Positions 6,256 through 12,296 of a stretch of DNA of 12,892 nt are shown here, one piece after another. The stretch comes from Allomuricauda sp. (lineage in GTDB: Bacteria > Bacteroidota > Bacteroidia > Flavobacteriales > Flavobacteriaceae), in the NCBI GenBank assembly GCA_028289745.1, contig JANQOD010000411.1, positions 1-12,892 on the forward strand, read 5' to 3'. Both the position numbers and the translations under genes were made by a program. The first letter of the stretch is position 1; each line of letters begins with the position of its first letter. Under the pieces are notes generated by a model. It did not search any database. It was not told the origin of the DNA and saw nothing but the letters and a program-made list of their open reading frames with translations.

Positions 6256-7418
6256 AAGGTATAGATCGCCCCATCAAAAGCACAGAAATACAGTTCGTTT
6301 TGGGCGTCGACCCCGAAGGAAGCAATGTTCAATCCGGTATTAAACAGCAGTTCATTGTCATTTCCGTCAAGGGAAAGTGACCATATACGGCCGCTGATGA
6401 AATCGGCATAGATGTATTTGCCTTGCAATGAAGGTACTGCATCGCCTCGATACACAAACCCTCCAGTAACCGATCTGTCGCCAGCATCATGAACATACTC
6501 AAAAACCGGTTGCATCAAACCTGTGTCATCACAATCACCAGAAAAGCAGAAAGTACCTTCAAAAAGCTTCCATCCGTAGTTTCCGCCTGATTCGATGACG
6601 TTTATTTCCTCTCGTTCACCTTGCCCAACATCTCCTGTCCATAGACTTCCGGTTTGGATGTCAAAACTCATCCGCCAAGGATTTCGAAGGCCATAGGCAA
6701 AGATTTCTTCACGTATGCCATTCTCTCCCACAAAAGGGTTGTCTGTAGGAATTGCGTAATTCAATCCTCCAGAGTTGTTATCCACGTCAATCCGTAGAAT
6801 AGCTCCTAACAGATTTGATCGGGTCTGGGCATTGTTCTGTGGATCACCTCCAGAACCGCCATCACCGGAGGCTATATAAAGATAGCCATCTGGGCCAAAG
6901 GCAAGCTGGCCGCCATTATGGTTGGTGAAAGGCTGCTGAATTTCCAACAATACCAATTCTGAACTGGGGTCAGCATTATTTTCATCGGTTGACGAGACCT
7001 GAAAACGCGAGGTCACCGACAAGGTTTCCGAGGGTGTATAATTCACATAAAAATAGCCATTTGATGCAAAATCAGGGTGAAAGGCCAGTCCCAAAAGCCC
7101 CTGCTCATTGGCATCGGTATTTATTTTGTTACCGATATCCAAAAAGGTACCGGCCCCAGTGACCATTGGGTCATTTTGAAACACCTTGATCATACCTCCC
7201 TGTTCGACAACGAACGCACGGCCACTGCCATCATTTGCGATTTGAAAATCAACGGGACGCTGAAAACTCAAATTGGAAAAAGCATTGACAAATGAGAGGC
7301 TCATGTTACCGCTGCCATCATCTTGGGCATCATCGGTCATCGTATTGTCGCCATTCGAGTCATCACACGAGAACAGTAAAAAAATCAATACGGCAAAGGG
7401 GGCAAAATAAGGTCTCAT
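6243..7418 (-). CDS. PQQ-type soluble sugar dehydrogenase-like lipoprotein (COG2133)
   Basis: A 391-residue exported beta-propeller protein related to soluble glucose dehydrogenase and aldose sugar dehydrogenase. Residues 1-17 are a signal peptide ending in the lipobox LLFSC (C18), followed by an acidic low-complexity linker (19-40) and then the propeller domain. Family landmarks are EQGLLGLAFHPDF (105-117), NHNGGQLAFGPDG (166-178) with H167 as the probable catalytic base, IASGDGGSGGDPQNNAQ (182-198), AYGLRNPWRMSFD (241-253) and GDVGQGEREEIN (262-273). C291 and C296 may form a disulfide. Sugar oxidation with PQQ is inferred from family; cofactor and substrate are not provable here, and no PQQ synthesis genes are nearby. 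An imperfect -7 sequence TATTTTTA lies near 7435. aroQ ends 85 bases upstream, so read-through is possible. Confidence 0.88.
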   Translation of the reverse strand: MRPYFAPFAVLIFLLFSCDDSNGDNTMTDDAQDDGSGNMSLSFVNAFSNLSFQRPVDFQIANDGSGRAFVVEQGGMIKVFQNDPMVTGAGTFLDIGNKINTDANEQGLLGLAFHPDFASNGYFYVNYTPSETLSVTSRFQVSSTDENNADPSSELVLLEIQQPFTNHNGGQLAFGPDGYLYIASGDGGSGGDPQNNAQTRSNLLGAILRIDVDNNSGGLNYAIPTDNPFVGENGIREEIFAYGLRNPWRMSFDIQTGSLWTGDVGQGEREEINVIESGGNYGWKLFEGTFCFSGDCDDTGLMQPVFEYVHDAGDRSVTGGFVYRGDAVPSLQGKYIYADFISGRIWSLSLDGNDNELLFNTGLNIASFGVDAQNELYFCAFDGAIYTFQED

Positions 7419-7503
7419 AGCTGGGGATTTTTATAAAAATACGGAAAAACTGCCCCCTGCAGATGCTCTAATTGACCTCTATTCGATGAAATACCTACTT
7501 GGT

Positions 7504-7920
7504 CTATTCTAAAAAACTCTGTATGGCAAGATCATAACTTTGAAGGCCAAAGCCCAAAATTACCCCCTTGGCAGCTGGTGAAATATAAGAGATATGACGA
7601 AAATCTTCACGTGAGAATGTGTTGGAAATATGTACCTCTACCACGGGCGTTTCAATCGCTTTGACCGCATCACCGATACCTACCGAGGTATGTGTGTATG
7701 CGGCTGCGTTCAGCACAATACCATCATGCGAAAAACCCGCTTCTTGCAACTTGCCGATCAATTCGCCCTCAACATTTGATTGAAAATACTCAAGCTGAAC
7801 CTCTTTGAACTTAAACTGAAGTTTCGAGAAATAGTCATCAAAGGTAGTATCACCATATACTTCAGGTTCACGTTTGCCAAGAAGGTTCAGATTGGGTCCG
7901 TTGATGATGATAATTTTCAT
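7504..7920 (-). CDS. aroQ: Type II 3-dehydroquinate dehydratase
   Basis: A 138-residue cytosolic enzyme catalysing the third step of the shikimate pathway, dehydration of 3-dehydroquinate to 3-dehydroshikimate, usually as a dodecamer. It has the type II signature: NGPNLNLLGKREPEVYG (7-23) with R17 and catalytic Y22, the substrate-binding asparagine N71 in LNAAAYTHTS, VEVHISN (94-100) with H97, and the R104/R108 region. The conserved SNHEGEL motif appears as SNVEGEL (48-54), with valine replacing the usual histidine. Length is typical. A one-mismatch -7 sequence TACATTTA (7933-7926) lies just upstream, but the terminator of the preceding beta-barrel gene also sits there, so the promoter is not settled. 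Confidence 0.95.
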   Translation of the reverse strand: MKIIIINGPNLNLLGKREPEVYGDTTFDDYFSKLQFKFKEVQLEYFQSNVEGELIGKLQEAGFSHDGIVLNAAAYTHTSVGIGDAVKAIETPVVEVHISNTFSREDFRHISYISPAAKGVILGFGLQSYDLAIQSFLE

Positions 7921-7951
7921 GGTGTTAAATGTACCAATAATTTCAACGCAT

Positions 7952-7978
7952 AAAAAAAGGAAGCCCCAGACTTCCTTT
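7952..7978 (-). terminator. Terminator of the first (aroQ-proximal) beta-barrel gene
   Basis: On the minus strand AAAGGAAG and CTTCCTTT form an 8-bp stem (7978-7971 with 7963-7956) around a 7-base loop, and the T-run corresponding to A7952-A7958 overlaps the distal arm. It lies 27 bases after the stop of the gene ending at 8005. Its 14-base sequence AAAAAAAGGAAGCC (plus strand, 7952-7965) is repeated exactly at 8578-8591. Confidence 0.8.
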
Positions 7979-8004
7979 GCAAAATTTTTCAGTAAGTATA
8001 TAAA

Positions 8005-8508
8005 TTAGTTAAACCTATATCCGCCACCTAGGGTTAGTGTATTGATATCTACAACATCGCCAAAATCACCTCCTCGTGCAATCTGAAGACCATAGCGTGC
8101 CTCTACAAACCAATTGCTGTCGATTTGATATCCTGCCCCGAAGGCCAGATCAAGGCCAAGTTCGCCATCAGGAAGATCTTCCAATAAGTAGTTGATCTGT
8201 GGACCTGCTTGAATATTGAACTGTTCAGATATTTTATACTTTGCCATGATAGGAATGTACAACGATGTCAGGTCATCAACAAAACTGAACAATAAAGAAG
8301 GCTCTATATCAAAGTCGTCGCTGGCTTCAAAATTATAACCACCTCCGATAAAAAAGCCCAGTTCACTATCACTGTCATCGAAAAAGCCATCGGTATCAAC
8401 GCTTATTGAAACGTTGTTGAATCCTGCTTTTGCAGCAAAACCCTCTTGGGCAACAGTGGTGAAAATCATAGTGAAGATCAGTAAACCTGTAAGAAATGCT
8501 TTTTTCAT
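8005..8508 (-). CDS. Small outer-membrane beta-barrel protein (porin family)
   Basis: A 167-residue secreted protein. ATG 8508 is chosen over an in-frame upstream ATG at 8535, which would put nine residues before the signal peptide and lies on the -7 promoter element. Residues 1-21 (MKKAFLTGLLIFTMIFTTVA plus Q) form a signal peptide. The mature part shows alternating hydrophobic strands and glycine-rich turns typical of an 8-stranded barrel of the OMP_b-brl type, ending near LGGGYRFN. The central segment YIPIMAKYKISEQFNIQAGPQ closely matches YLPIMAKYYILPNKLHIQLGPQ-type sequence in the neighbouring gene, so the two are paralogues. It has its own -7 element upstream and its own terminator downstream. 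Function (pore, structural or adhesive) cannot be assigned. Confidence 0.85.
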   Translation of the reverse strand: MKKAFLTGLLIFTMIFTTVAQEGFAAKAGFNNVSISVDTDGFFDDSDSELGFFIGGGYNFEASDDFDIEPSLLFSFVDDLTSLYIPIMAKYKISEQFNIQAGPQINYLLEDLPDGELGLDLAFGAGYQIDSNWFVEARYGLQIARGGDFGDVVDINTLTLGGGYRFN

Positions 8509-8532
8509 GTTTAAGATTTTTAGTGTTGCCGA

Positions 8533-8540
8533 CAAAGGTA
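8533..8540 (-). promoter_or_regulatory. Promoter -7 element for the first (aroQ-proximal) beta-barrel gene
   Basis: TACCTTTG on the minus strand (8540-8533) matches TAnnTTTG exactly and lies 24 bases before the ATG at 8508. No well-spaced -33 TTG is present (the nearest is about 28 bases upstream), so the call rests on the -7 element and its position. Confidence 0.5.
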
Positions 8541-8577
8541 CGAAACTTAACTATTGGGCTATAAAAACCAAACAAAC

Positions 8578-8605
8578 AAAAAAAGGAAGCCAAGCCTCCT
8601 TTTTC
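8578..8605 (-). terminator. Terminator of the second beta-barrel gene
   Basis: AAAAAGGAAGC (8580-8590) pairs with GCCTCCTTTTT (8594-8604) with one A/C mismatch and a 3-base loop. Runs of A and T on both sides allow termination on either strand, but only the minus-strand gene ending at 8628 needs it. The left arm is identical to that of the terminator at 7952-7978. Confidence 0.75.
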
Positions 8606-8627
8606 TATCTATAAAACCACGCCTATC

Positions 8628-9230
8628 TTAGAAAAAATAGGCAATACCAACGTTTAACGTAGCTCCCTTGATATCTAAAGAACCGCCCAAAGGGCCTGAA
8701 TACCTATCAGTCAATTCAAGGGCATATCGAGCTTGAACCATAAATTTGTCCGTAATGTCAAATCCGGCCCCAAAGCCCAATTCAACGCCCAAAGTGTTCA
8801 AAACATCATCTAGGTTGCTATTGGTGCCCAAAACCCCATCAATATCCCTAATGGCATCTTTGATATCATCTAAATTAGAAGAAAAACTGAACTGGGGTCC
8901 TAATTGTATATGTAGTTTATTCGGCAAAATATAGTACTTCGCCATGATCGGTAAATAAACAAATGACAAATCACCTGCGCTGCCGTAGGTGAGTTCTGGT
9001 TGAACATGGAAAGCGTCGGTAACCTCAAAATCAGTTATGAGGCCTACATAAAAGCCTGTTTCATTGACGGCATCGATTGAAGCCAAACTTACAATATTGC
9101 CCAAAGACAGATCAATGTCCGCATCTGAATTAAGTAATCCTCCCGTAATTCCAAATTTAATGGTGCCCTGAGCCCGGGCTGTGCCAATCAGTCCGACAAG
9201 CAGTAATAAGGTAAAGAGTGTTTTTTTCAT
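8628..9230 (-). CDS. Small outer-membrane beta-barrel protein (porin family), paralogue
   Basis: A 200-residue secreted protein. ATG 9230 starts a clean signal peptide, MKKTLFTLLLLVGLIGTARA, with cleavage around residue 20-21; the in-frame ATG at 9260 overlaps the -7 promoter element and is rejected. The mature protein has amphipathic beta-strand patterning and ends NVGIAYFF, with the terminal phenylalanine typical of proteins inserted by the BAM complex. It shares the PIMAKY core and a GPQ-containing strand with the gene at 8005-8508. Relative to that paralogue it has a longer central segment with two NLDD elements (about 123-145), probably an enlarged loop. Its role is unknown. Confidence 0.86.
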   Translation of the reverse strand: MKKTLFTLLLLVGLIGTARAQGTIKFGITGGLLNSDADIDLSLGNIVSLASIDAVNETGFYVGLITDFEVTDAFHVQPELTYGSAGDLSFVYLPIMAKYYILPNKLHIQLGPQFSFSSNLDDIKDAIRDIDGVLGTNSNLDDVLNTLGVELGFGAGFDITDKFMVQARYALELTDRYSGPLGGSLDIKGATLNVGIAYFF

Positions 9231-9257
9231 AGTTATAGTGTTTAGTTCGTTGAATTT

Positions 9258-9291
9258 CAAATATATGAAACTTTAAATACCCTGCTTTCAA
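9258..9291 (-). promoter_or_regulatory. Promoter for the second beta-barrel gene
   Basis: TATATTTG on the minus strand (9265-9258) is an exact TAnnTTTG match. TTG at 9291-9289 is a candidate -33 element with a 23-base spacer. The predicted start near 9251 gives a leader of about 20 bases before the ATG at 9230. Confidence 0.6.
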
Positions 9292-9313
9292 TTACCATGC
9301 CAAGCATAAAATA

Positions 9314-9339
9314 TAAAGAGGCCTTGAAGGGCCTCTTTA
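9314..9339 (-). terminator. Terminator of the third (xerD-proximal) beta-barrel gene
   Basis: A perfect 10-bp stem, TAAAGAGGCC (9314-9323) with GGCCTCTTTA (9330-9339) and a 6-base loop. On the minus strand it is followed by TATTTTAT, a modest T-rich tail. It lies 28 bases after the stop of the gene ending at 9368. Confidence 0.75.
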
Positions 9340-9367
9340 CGCAATTCTCAAAATGGACTTTGTCTTA

Positions 9368-9886
9368 TCAAAAAAGGAAAAGAACTCCTGCTGTGACGGT
9401 ATTCCAACTACCACCATCAAGTTCAACAACTGTATAAGAAAAAGCAAGTTCGGTAGTTCCCGACACGGTCACAGCAACCGTTGGTCGGTAATAGAGTCCA
9501 CCTTCATTGCCTGAATTGATACCAACTGCATAGCCCACATCGGCCCCTAAGTTAAAGCCTTTGGTAGGATACAATCGGGCAAGTGCCGCCAAAGGCAGAA
9601 ACTGCACATTGTCAAATTCGGTCTCAATGGCTATAGGGCCATCTGAAACGGTTTCTGTTTTTCCAAAGGCATTGGTAAAGCCTGTGGCCACGCCTAGGTC
9701 AATTAACCTGTTTATTCCAACATGATAGGCCAAATCAAGACCTAGGCCAAAACTGGAAACATCACCAGCATCCCCGATGGGCAAGGCGGCATGAAAGCCG
9801 GCCCTAAAGCTATCTCTATCTACTTGGGCCTGTGCCATAAAAACTGCAGACAGGCAAACAAAAACAATGGTAATTACTTTTCTCAT
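9368..9886 (-). CDS. Outer-membrane beta-barrel family protein
   Basis: A 172-residue secreted protein. ATG 9886 starts a signal peptide, MRKVITIVFVCLSAVFMAQA, with cleavage near A20/Q21. The frame stays open upstream into the divergent xerD gene, but those 103 codons are antisense to or upstream of xerD and place no signal peptide first, so they are rejected. The mature part has glycine-rich amphipathic strands (for example FGLGLDLAYHVGINRLIDLG) and ends GVLFLF, the usual barrel C-terminus. It is more distant from the two barrel genes downstream and shares with them mostly the general pattern. No convincing -7 element was found in the 138-base region shared with xerD. Function unknown. Confidence 0.82.
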   Translation of the reverse strand: MRKVITIVFVCLSAVFMAQAQVDRDSFRAGFHAALPIGDAGDVSSFGLGLDLAYHVGINRLIDLGVATGFTNAFGKTETVSDGPIAIETEFDNVQFLPLAALARLYPTKGFNLGADVGYAVGINSGNEGGLYYRPTVAVTVSGTTELAFSYTVVELDGGSWNTVTAGVLFLF

Positions 9887-10024
9887 ATGTTTGGTCGTTA
9901 TTTGGTAAATCAAGATATGAACGTAAAAAACCGTTGAATATTTGAAGGTAGGTTGCCTACATTGGCGCTCTAAGAGGCGACAAGACCCTAATAAACCCAT
10001 CTTTTGTTGTCGTATCTTTAAACC

Positions 10025-10921
10025 ATGAAATGGCAGCAAGCGCTTGACGATTATCGACAGTATCTCAAAATTGAACGTGGACTTTCGGTGAACTCCATTA
10101 GCAATTATGCCCTTGATATTCAAAAGCTCATCACTTTTCTTGAAGAAAATACGGTTGTCGAAAACCCTATTGAAATTCAAAAAGAAACACTTCAACGCTT
10201 TGTCTATGAACTTCCGAATCAGGTCAATGCACGGTCACAGGCCCGTATTATTTCTGGCTTACGTGGGTTTTTTAATTATCTAATGTTTGAGAACTATCGC
10301 TCTGACAACCCCATGGACCTTATCGAGTCGCCAAAAATCGGCCGAAAATTGCCCGATACCCTTTCGACCGAGGAAATAGACCACCTTATTGCCGCTATCG
10401 ATTTATCAAAACCTGAAGGGGAACGTAACCGTGCCATACTCGAAACGCTCTATGGTTGTGGACTTCGTGTCTCAGAATTGATCGGGTTGCAACTATCAGA
10501 CCTTTATTTTGATGAAGATTTTATCAAAGTGACCGGCAAAGGCGACAAACAACGTTTTGTGCCTATTGGCCATGCTACCAAAAGATACATCGACATCTAT
10601 CGAAAAGAGGTAAGAATACACCAAAAACCACAAGCGGGCCATGAGAATATCCTTTTTTTGAACCGTAGGGGCAGGCAACTTACCCGAGCCATGATTTTTA
10701 CCATTATCAAACGACTGGCCGAGAAAATCGGGTTGAAGAAAAAAATCAGTCCACATACTTTTCGCCATTCTTTTGCGACCCATCTTTTAGAACACGGCGC
10801 CGACTTGAGGGCCATTCAACAGATGTTGGGCCATGAGAGCATTACGACCACCGAGGTATATATGCATGTTGACAGAAGCCATTTGGCCAAAGTGGTGAAC
10901 GAATACCACCCACGTAAATAA
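10025..10921 (+). CDS. xerD: Site-specific tyrosine recombinase XerD
   Basis: A 298-residue recombinase, the same length as E. coli XerD, which with XerC (or alone in some lineages) resolves chromosome dimers at dif during division. An N-terminal SAM-like DNA-binding core domain (about 1-100) is followed by the catalytic domain with all six conserved residues: R148 in GCGLRVSEL, K172 in TGKGDKQRFVP, H244 and R247 in SPHTFRHSFATHLLEHG, H270 in MLGHESITTT, and nucleophile Y279. The ATG at 10025 is 4 bases after TATCTTTA, a one-mismatch -7 element, so the message may be leaderless. No integrated element or att-like duplication is seen around it, supporting the housekeeping role rather than an integrase. 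It converges with the next gene, leaving 8 bases between stop codons. Confidence 0.94.
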   Translation: MKWQQALDDYRQYLKIERGLSVNSISNYALDIQKLITFLEENTVVENPIEIQKETLQRFVYELPNQVNARSQARIISGLRGFFNYLMFENYRSDNPMDLIESPKIGRKLPDTLSTEEIDHLIAAIDLSKPEGERNRAILETLYGCGLRVSELIGLQLSDLYFDEDFIKVTGKGDKQRFVPIGHATKRYIDIYRKEVRIHQKPQAGHENILFLNRRGRQLTRAMIFTIIKRLAEKIGLKKKISPHTFRHSFATHLLEHGADLRAIQQMLGHESITTTEVYMHVDRSHLAKVVNEYHPRK

Positions 10922-10929
10922 AAGAAACC

Positions 10930-11439
10930 CTACAATTTAAATTTAGAACCCAGTGAGAACCTTCCTCTTGCCTCTGTGTTCTTAAAACCAAGTGGGGCAA
11001 ATGTCGGCTTGTTCAGCAGATAGCTGTAATTGGCATTGATCATAATGCTCGGGGCCGCTTCATATTCTAACCCCAGAAGCGCCTCATGCCTTACTGGATG
11101 CCCTGCAAGATCGAGAAGGTACCGACTATTTTGGTCAGGAGAAAAATTCCATTCCGTCAACAACCCACCAACACCAGAAAGTTTTTCCGTCAAACGTGTT
11201 CCCAATAACAGTTGCGTTTGAAAGACCTCAAAAAGTGGCGTTTTTTGGTGCATGGCCCTTACAATGGCCTCTACATCATTGGTCAAGGAATACCGAACCG
11301 AAAAATCACCGAAATCATATCCCTTTCCAAAATTAGGATAGCCAAAGCTTTCAATGGTCACGGTGGCCGGTTTCGACTCAGTGATCTGGGCCGCCAATTT
11401 CGGGACCCAAAACACCAACAAAAGCAGAAGTAATCTCAC
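10930..11439 (-). CDS. Exported protein of unknown function, probably beta-rich
   Basis: I do not recognise this 169-residue protein. GTG 11439 is the preferred start: it gives MRLLLLLLVFWVPKLAAQ, a textbook signal peptide cleaved near AAQ, and GAGG lies just upstream. The in-frame ATG at 11478 would add thirteen residues including an acidic one before the positive charge, which is unfavourable for export; it remains an alternative. The mature region alternates polar and hydrophobic residues with turns (TQLLLGTRL, IMINANYSYLL, RGRFSLGSKFKL), consistent with amphipathic beta-strands and an outer-membrane or periplasmic location. It has no cysteine in the mature part and no recognisable catalytic motif. 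It is a single gene between two plus-strand genes. Confidence 0.7.
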   Translation of the reverse strand: MRLLLLLLVFWVPKLAAQITESKPATVTIESFGYPNFGKGYDFGDFSVRYSLTNDVEAIVRAMHQKTPLFEVFQTQLLLGTRLTEKLSGVGGLLTEWNFSPDQNSRYLLDLAGHPVRHEALLGLEYEAAPSIMINANYSYLLNKPTFAPLGFKNTEARGRFSLGSKFKL

Positions 11440-11587
11440 TACCTCAATTTGAACTTGAAGATAGCAACAAAAGCCCAATTTTTCAGTTTTTTCACCCAGC
11501 TTTAACAGAAAAATAGTTCATCAAAAGGCATTCATCCCATCAGAAAGAATATATTTAATGAACAAAACCGCAAGACCTAAGAGTTTA

Positions 11588-11632
11588 ATGGGGTTCATAC
11601 CACCACCACCATGCGAACACGATATTTTTTGA
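11588..11632 (+). other. Possible short upstream ORF overlapping the yhhN-family start
   Basis: An ATG at 11588 opens a 14-codon frame, MGFIPPPPCEHDIF, ending at TGA 11630-11632 and overlapping the start of the membrane protein gene out of frame. The four prolines come from the ACC repeat at 11599-11610 that abuts the main ATG. Polyproline is a known stalling sequence, so this could be a leader peptide, but chance is equally likely. Confidence 0.2.
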
Positions 11633-12285
11633 TATTTTTTCTGGGCATTCTACTTGTTGAGGTTTGGGCGTGCACCGATGAATCAATGAAACATGTCCGC
11701 TATTTTTCGAAACCTTCCATTACCCTATCATTGTTGGTTTTTTTGCTTTCCATCAAAGAAATGGCCGCCAAGATGAAAACATTTTTGGGTCTCGGGCTGT
11801 TGTTCTCCCTTTTAGGTGATATTTTGCTCTTGTTCGATGCGGGATCACCCTTTTATTTCATAGGGGGATTGTTGTCTTTTTTGCTGGCCCATTTAATGTA
11901 TCTTTCATGTTTTTGGAAAAGGGCCTTGTTTCAGATAAAAAGAACATTCTTATTCGGAAGCCTTTTGGCCATGTACGCCCTTACCGTTCTATATTTCATC
12001 TTGCCCAATGTGGGAGACCTACTGCCCTATATAATCGTTTACATGACCGTGTTGCTGTTACTGGTATTGATAGGCTTCTTAAGAAAATCGCATGCCAACA
12101 CGGCAAGCTATCGGTTATTTCTTTACGGCGCTCTGTGTTTTATGGTCTCAGACTCACTATTGGCCCTCAACAAGTTCTATGAGCCTTTTGAATGGGCATC
12201 GCCCGCAATCATGTTGACCTATGCTTTGGCACAATTGCTGATTGTTTTGGGAGGAATCTCAAAGTTCAAAAATCTCAAGTCTTGA
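11611..12285 (+). CDS. YhhN / TMEM86 family membrane protein (putative lysoplasmalogenase)
   Basis: A 224-residue polytopic inner-membrane protein with about seven or eight helices (near 4-20, 36-50, 58-76, 81-99, 113-131, 138-157, 168-186 and 198-215). Family landmarks are SLLGDILLLF (66-75) with conserved D70, the F-x-x-A-H segment ending at H94, YGALCFMVSDSLLALNKF (172-189) with D181 and N187, and a closing LTYALAQLLIVLG (202-214). Animal members hydrolyse the vinyl-ether bond of lysoplasmalogens; the substrate of bacterial members in an aerobic flavobacterium is uncertain. ATG 11611 is immediately preceded by four ACC triplets. The 3' end overlaps the convergent NADH dehydrogenase gene by 11 bases inside a hairpin. 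Confidence 0.85.
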   Translation: MRTRYFLIFFLGILLVEVWACTDESMKHVRYFSKPSITLSLLVFLLSIKEMAAKMKTFLGLGLLFSLLGDILLLFDAGSPFYFIGGLLSFLLAHLMYLSCFWKRALFQIKRTFLFGSLLAMYALTVLYFILPNVGDLLPYIIVYMTVLLLLVLIGFLRKSHANTASYRLFLYGALCFMVSDSLLALNKFYEPFEWASPAIMLTYALAQLLIVLGGISKFKNLKS

Positions 12286-12296
12286 GCTGTTTTTTA
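12268..12296. terminator. Candidate bidirectional terminator spanning both stop codons
   Basis: A perfect palindrome CTCAAG-T-CTTGAG (12274-12286) is flanked by five A (12268-12272) and six T (12290-12295), so either strand yields a hairpin followed by a T-run. The stop codons of both convergent genes (12283-12285 on plus, 12277-12275 on minus) lie inside it. A realistic stem is CTCA/TGAG with a 5-base loop plus partial A/T pairing, which is weak. Confidence 0.45.

Noticed and set aside
6237..6266. Possible hairpin at the DUF3817 and sugar dehydrogenase junction
   Set aside because: Only about four paired bases plus a mismatch and no T-tract on either strand.
9887..10195. Upstream extension of the third beta-barrel frame
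   Set aside because: The extra 103 codons overlap the start of xerD in antisense and separate the start from a clean signal peptide.
10025..10921. xerD as the integrase of a mobile island
   Set aside because: Length and motifs fit housekeeping XerD, and no flanking tRNA, att repeats or cargo-type genes are seen.
10934..10946. ATTTAAAT-type palindrome after xerD
   Set aside because: Short, AT-only and inside the coding end of the convergent gene; not distinguishable from chance.
11621..11640. Tandem GATATTTTTT repeat
   Set aside because: Two copies only, encoding part of the first membrane helix of the YhhN-family protein; explained by hydrophobic codons, although the T-runs could be slippage-prone.
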